From JAAYZM01 sp964510785 (GTDB lineage: Bacteria; Actinomycetota; Actinomycetes; Actinomycetales; Cellulomonadaceae), in contig CAZECM010000129.1 in NCBI GenBank assembly GCA_964510785.1, positions 1 to 6,762 on the forward strand: DNA of 6,762 nt, in the 5' to 3' direction. The notes beneath the pieces are model-generated. The model saw only the letters and a program-made list of their open reading frames with translations, did not search any database and had not been told where the DNA came from. The translations under genes and the position numbers were made by a program. This document shows positions 6,313-6,762 of the stretch, piece after piece. The first letter of the stretch is position 1; each line of letters opens with the position of its first letter.

Positions 6313-6393
6313 CGAGGGGATTGTGGTCCTGGTGTCCCGCAAACGGGGAGACTGTGGCGCTGGTGTCCCGCAACTGGACGTGACGTCCCGCAA
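6279..6393 (-). repeat. Right TTGCGGGACG word array (array B), inverted relative to array A
   Basis: The same word occurs as TTGCGGGACG on the plus strand at 6279-6288, and on the minus strand at 6303-6312 (CTGCGGGACG), 6333-6342 and 6364-6373 (both TTGCGGGACA) and 6384-6393 (TTGCGGGACG). Read from the right, starts are spaced 20, 31 and 30 bases and end in a hairpin with a 14-base centre. This is the plan of array A in reverse. Spacers differ between arrays while the words are kept. The array lies upstream of both the flanked minus-strand gene and rpsD. Confidence 0.9.
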
Positions 6394-6399
6394 CTCGGC

Positions 6400-6430
6400 G
6401 GGGTGTGCCGGGCGGCAGTGGGGTGGCGGG
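6400..6430 (+). other. G-quadruplex-type motif upstream of the rpsD promoter
   Basis: Four G-runs at 6400-6403, 6410-6412, 6420-6423 and 6428-6430 are separated by 6, 7 and 4 bases, which meets the usual G3+N1-7 pattern. More G-runs follow at 6448-6453 and 6458-6460, so the plus strand from about 6397 to 6465 is strongly G-rich. It ends where the rpsD -10 begins. Such patterns arise by chance in DNA this rich in G+C. Confidence 0.4.
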
Positions 6431-6465
6431 CGGCGGTGCGGCGGAGTGGGGGGCGGCGGGTGCGG

Positions 6466-6471
6466 TAGAGT
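6466..6471 (+). promoter_or_regulatory. Candidate -10 element of the rpsD promoter
   Basis: TAGAGT fits TAnnnT and is the only good match in the G-rich stretch before rpsD. It predicts transcription starting near G6477-G6478, immediately at the first leader hairpin. No convincing -35 hexamer is seen; the expected position is all G-rich. Confidence 0.5.
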
Positions 6472-6476
6472 GTCCA

Positions 6477-6584
6477 GGTTGCCGCGAGGCGACCACCTGG
6501 GGTCTTAGCCATGAGGTCGGCCCCACTCCCACCGGGAGGTCCCGGACCCGGGAGCGACGTCACAACGACAGGACGAAAACCAGT
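6477..6584 (+). promoter_or_regulatory. Structured 5' leader of rpsD
   Basis: About 107 nt lie between the predicted transcription start and the rpsD ATG. Seen pairings: GGTTGCC (6477-6483) with GGCGACC (6488-6494), closing a GCGA tetraloop of GNRA type; TGGGGTC (6498-6504) with GGCCCCA (6519-6525, one G-U pair); CTCCC (6526-6530) with GGGAG (6534-6538); TCCCG (6540-6544) with CGGGA (6549-6553). CCGGG (6532-6536) can instead pair with CCCGG (6541-6545), excluding the two hairpins beside it. S4 controls its own synthesis through mRNA leaders in E. coli and B. subtilis, so an autoregulatory leader is plausible. I do not recognise it as a named RNA family. Confidence 0.45.
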
Positions 6585-6588
6585 ATGA
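6511..6588 (+). other. Possible 25-codon leader ORF overlapping the rpsD start
   Basis: An ATG at 6511-6513 opens 25 codons that end at TGA 6586-6588, so the stop overlaps the rpsD ATG (6585-6587) in an ATGA arrangement typical of translational coupling. The peptide is Pro/Gly-rich (PLPPGGPGPG), including a PPG that can slow ribosomes. The only ribosome-site-like sequence is GGGG at 6499-6502, which is inside a predicted stem. Short open frames are common at this G+C, so it may be chance. Confidence 0.25.
6570..6573 (+). promoter_or_regulatory. Ribosome binding site of rpsD
   Basis: AGGA lies 11 bases upstream of the ATG, at the long end of the normal spacing. It falls in the A-rich, unpaired end of the leader. 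Confidence 0.55.
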
Positions 6589-6762
6589 GCAGTGTTACGC
6601 GTGCGCGCCGCCAGGTGCGCCTCTCCCGCGCCCTCGGGATCGCGCTGACGCCCAAGGCCGTCAAGCACTTCGAGAAGCGCCCCTACCCGCCGGGCGAGCA
6701 CGGCCGCGCCCGTCGCCGCACCGAGTCGGACTACGCGGTCCGTCTCCGCGAGAAGCAGCGTC
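6585..6762 (+). CDS. rpsD: 30S ribosomal protein S4, 5' part (3' end outside window)
   Basis: Primary 16S rRNA-binding protein that nucleates assembly of the small-subunit body and is often an autoregulator of its own mRNA. Fifty-nine codons are present. RVRLSRALGIALTPKAVKHF-type sequence (here RRQVRLSRALGIALTPKAVK), then EKRPYPPGEHGRARRRTESDY and RLREKQR, match the N-terminal S4 domain of actinobacteria. The zinc-binding Cys pairs found in some S4 proteins are absent, so this is the zinc-independent form. It stands apart from other ribosomal genes, as I recall is usual in this group, and has its own promoter region and leader. The S4 RNA-binding domain would follow outside the window. Confidence 0.95.
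   Translation, partial: MSSVTRARRQVRLSRALGIALTPKAVKHFEKRPYPPGEHGRARRRTESDYAVRLREKQR

Overview
The window looks like chromosomal DNA from a high-GC actinobacterium, most likely Micrococcales (Cellulomonas, Sanguibacter or Promicromonospora-like). The grounds are strong G/C bias at third codon positions, an actinobacterial-type AspRS and S4, and the gene order aspS - rarA - rpsD, which I recall as typical of that group. The genus is an inference.

Left part (1-3567). The 3' half of aspS (plus strand) is broken by a run of Ns that hides about 24 residues. It converges, with only 4 bases between stop codons, on a minus-strand pair: an MMPL/RND-type membrane transporter and a small two-helix membrane protein that starts 2 bases after the transporter stop. 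The two membrane genes read as one operon.

Middle (3568-5046). A 78-base divergent intergenic region carries two palindromes whose centres are exactly 20 bp apart. It also has a -10-like hexamer placed so that the rarA message would be leaderless. rarA is a complete AAA+ replication/recombination ATPase.

Right part (5047-6762). The most unusual feature is a minus-strand gene for a protein with an AbiEi-like winged-helix N-terminus and a DUF559/Vsr-like nuclease-fold C-terminus. It is flanked on both sides by arrays of the word TTGCGGGACG. The arrays are mirror images: each has three tandem words spaced 20 and 30-31 bp, then a fourth word that forms a 34-bp hairpin with a fifth, inverted word on the side facing the gene. 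The spacers have diverged while the words and spacings are kept. The 1.3-kb unit looks like a structured cassette set between rarA and rpsD; what it does is unknown.

Next come a G-rich stretch with a G-quadruplex-type pattern, a TAGAGT promoter element, and a roughly 107-nt rpsD leader. The leader can form several hairpins, some mutually exclusive, and holds a 25-codon leader ORF whose stop overlaps the rpsD start. The 5' end of rpsD runs off the window.
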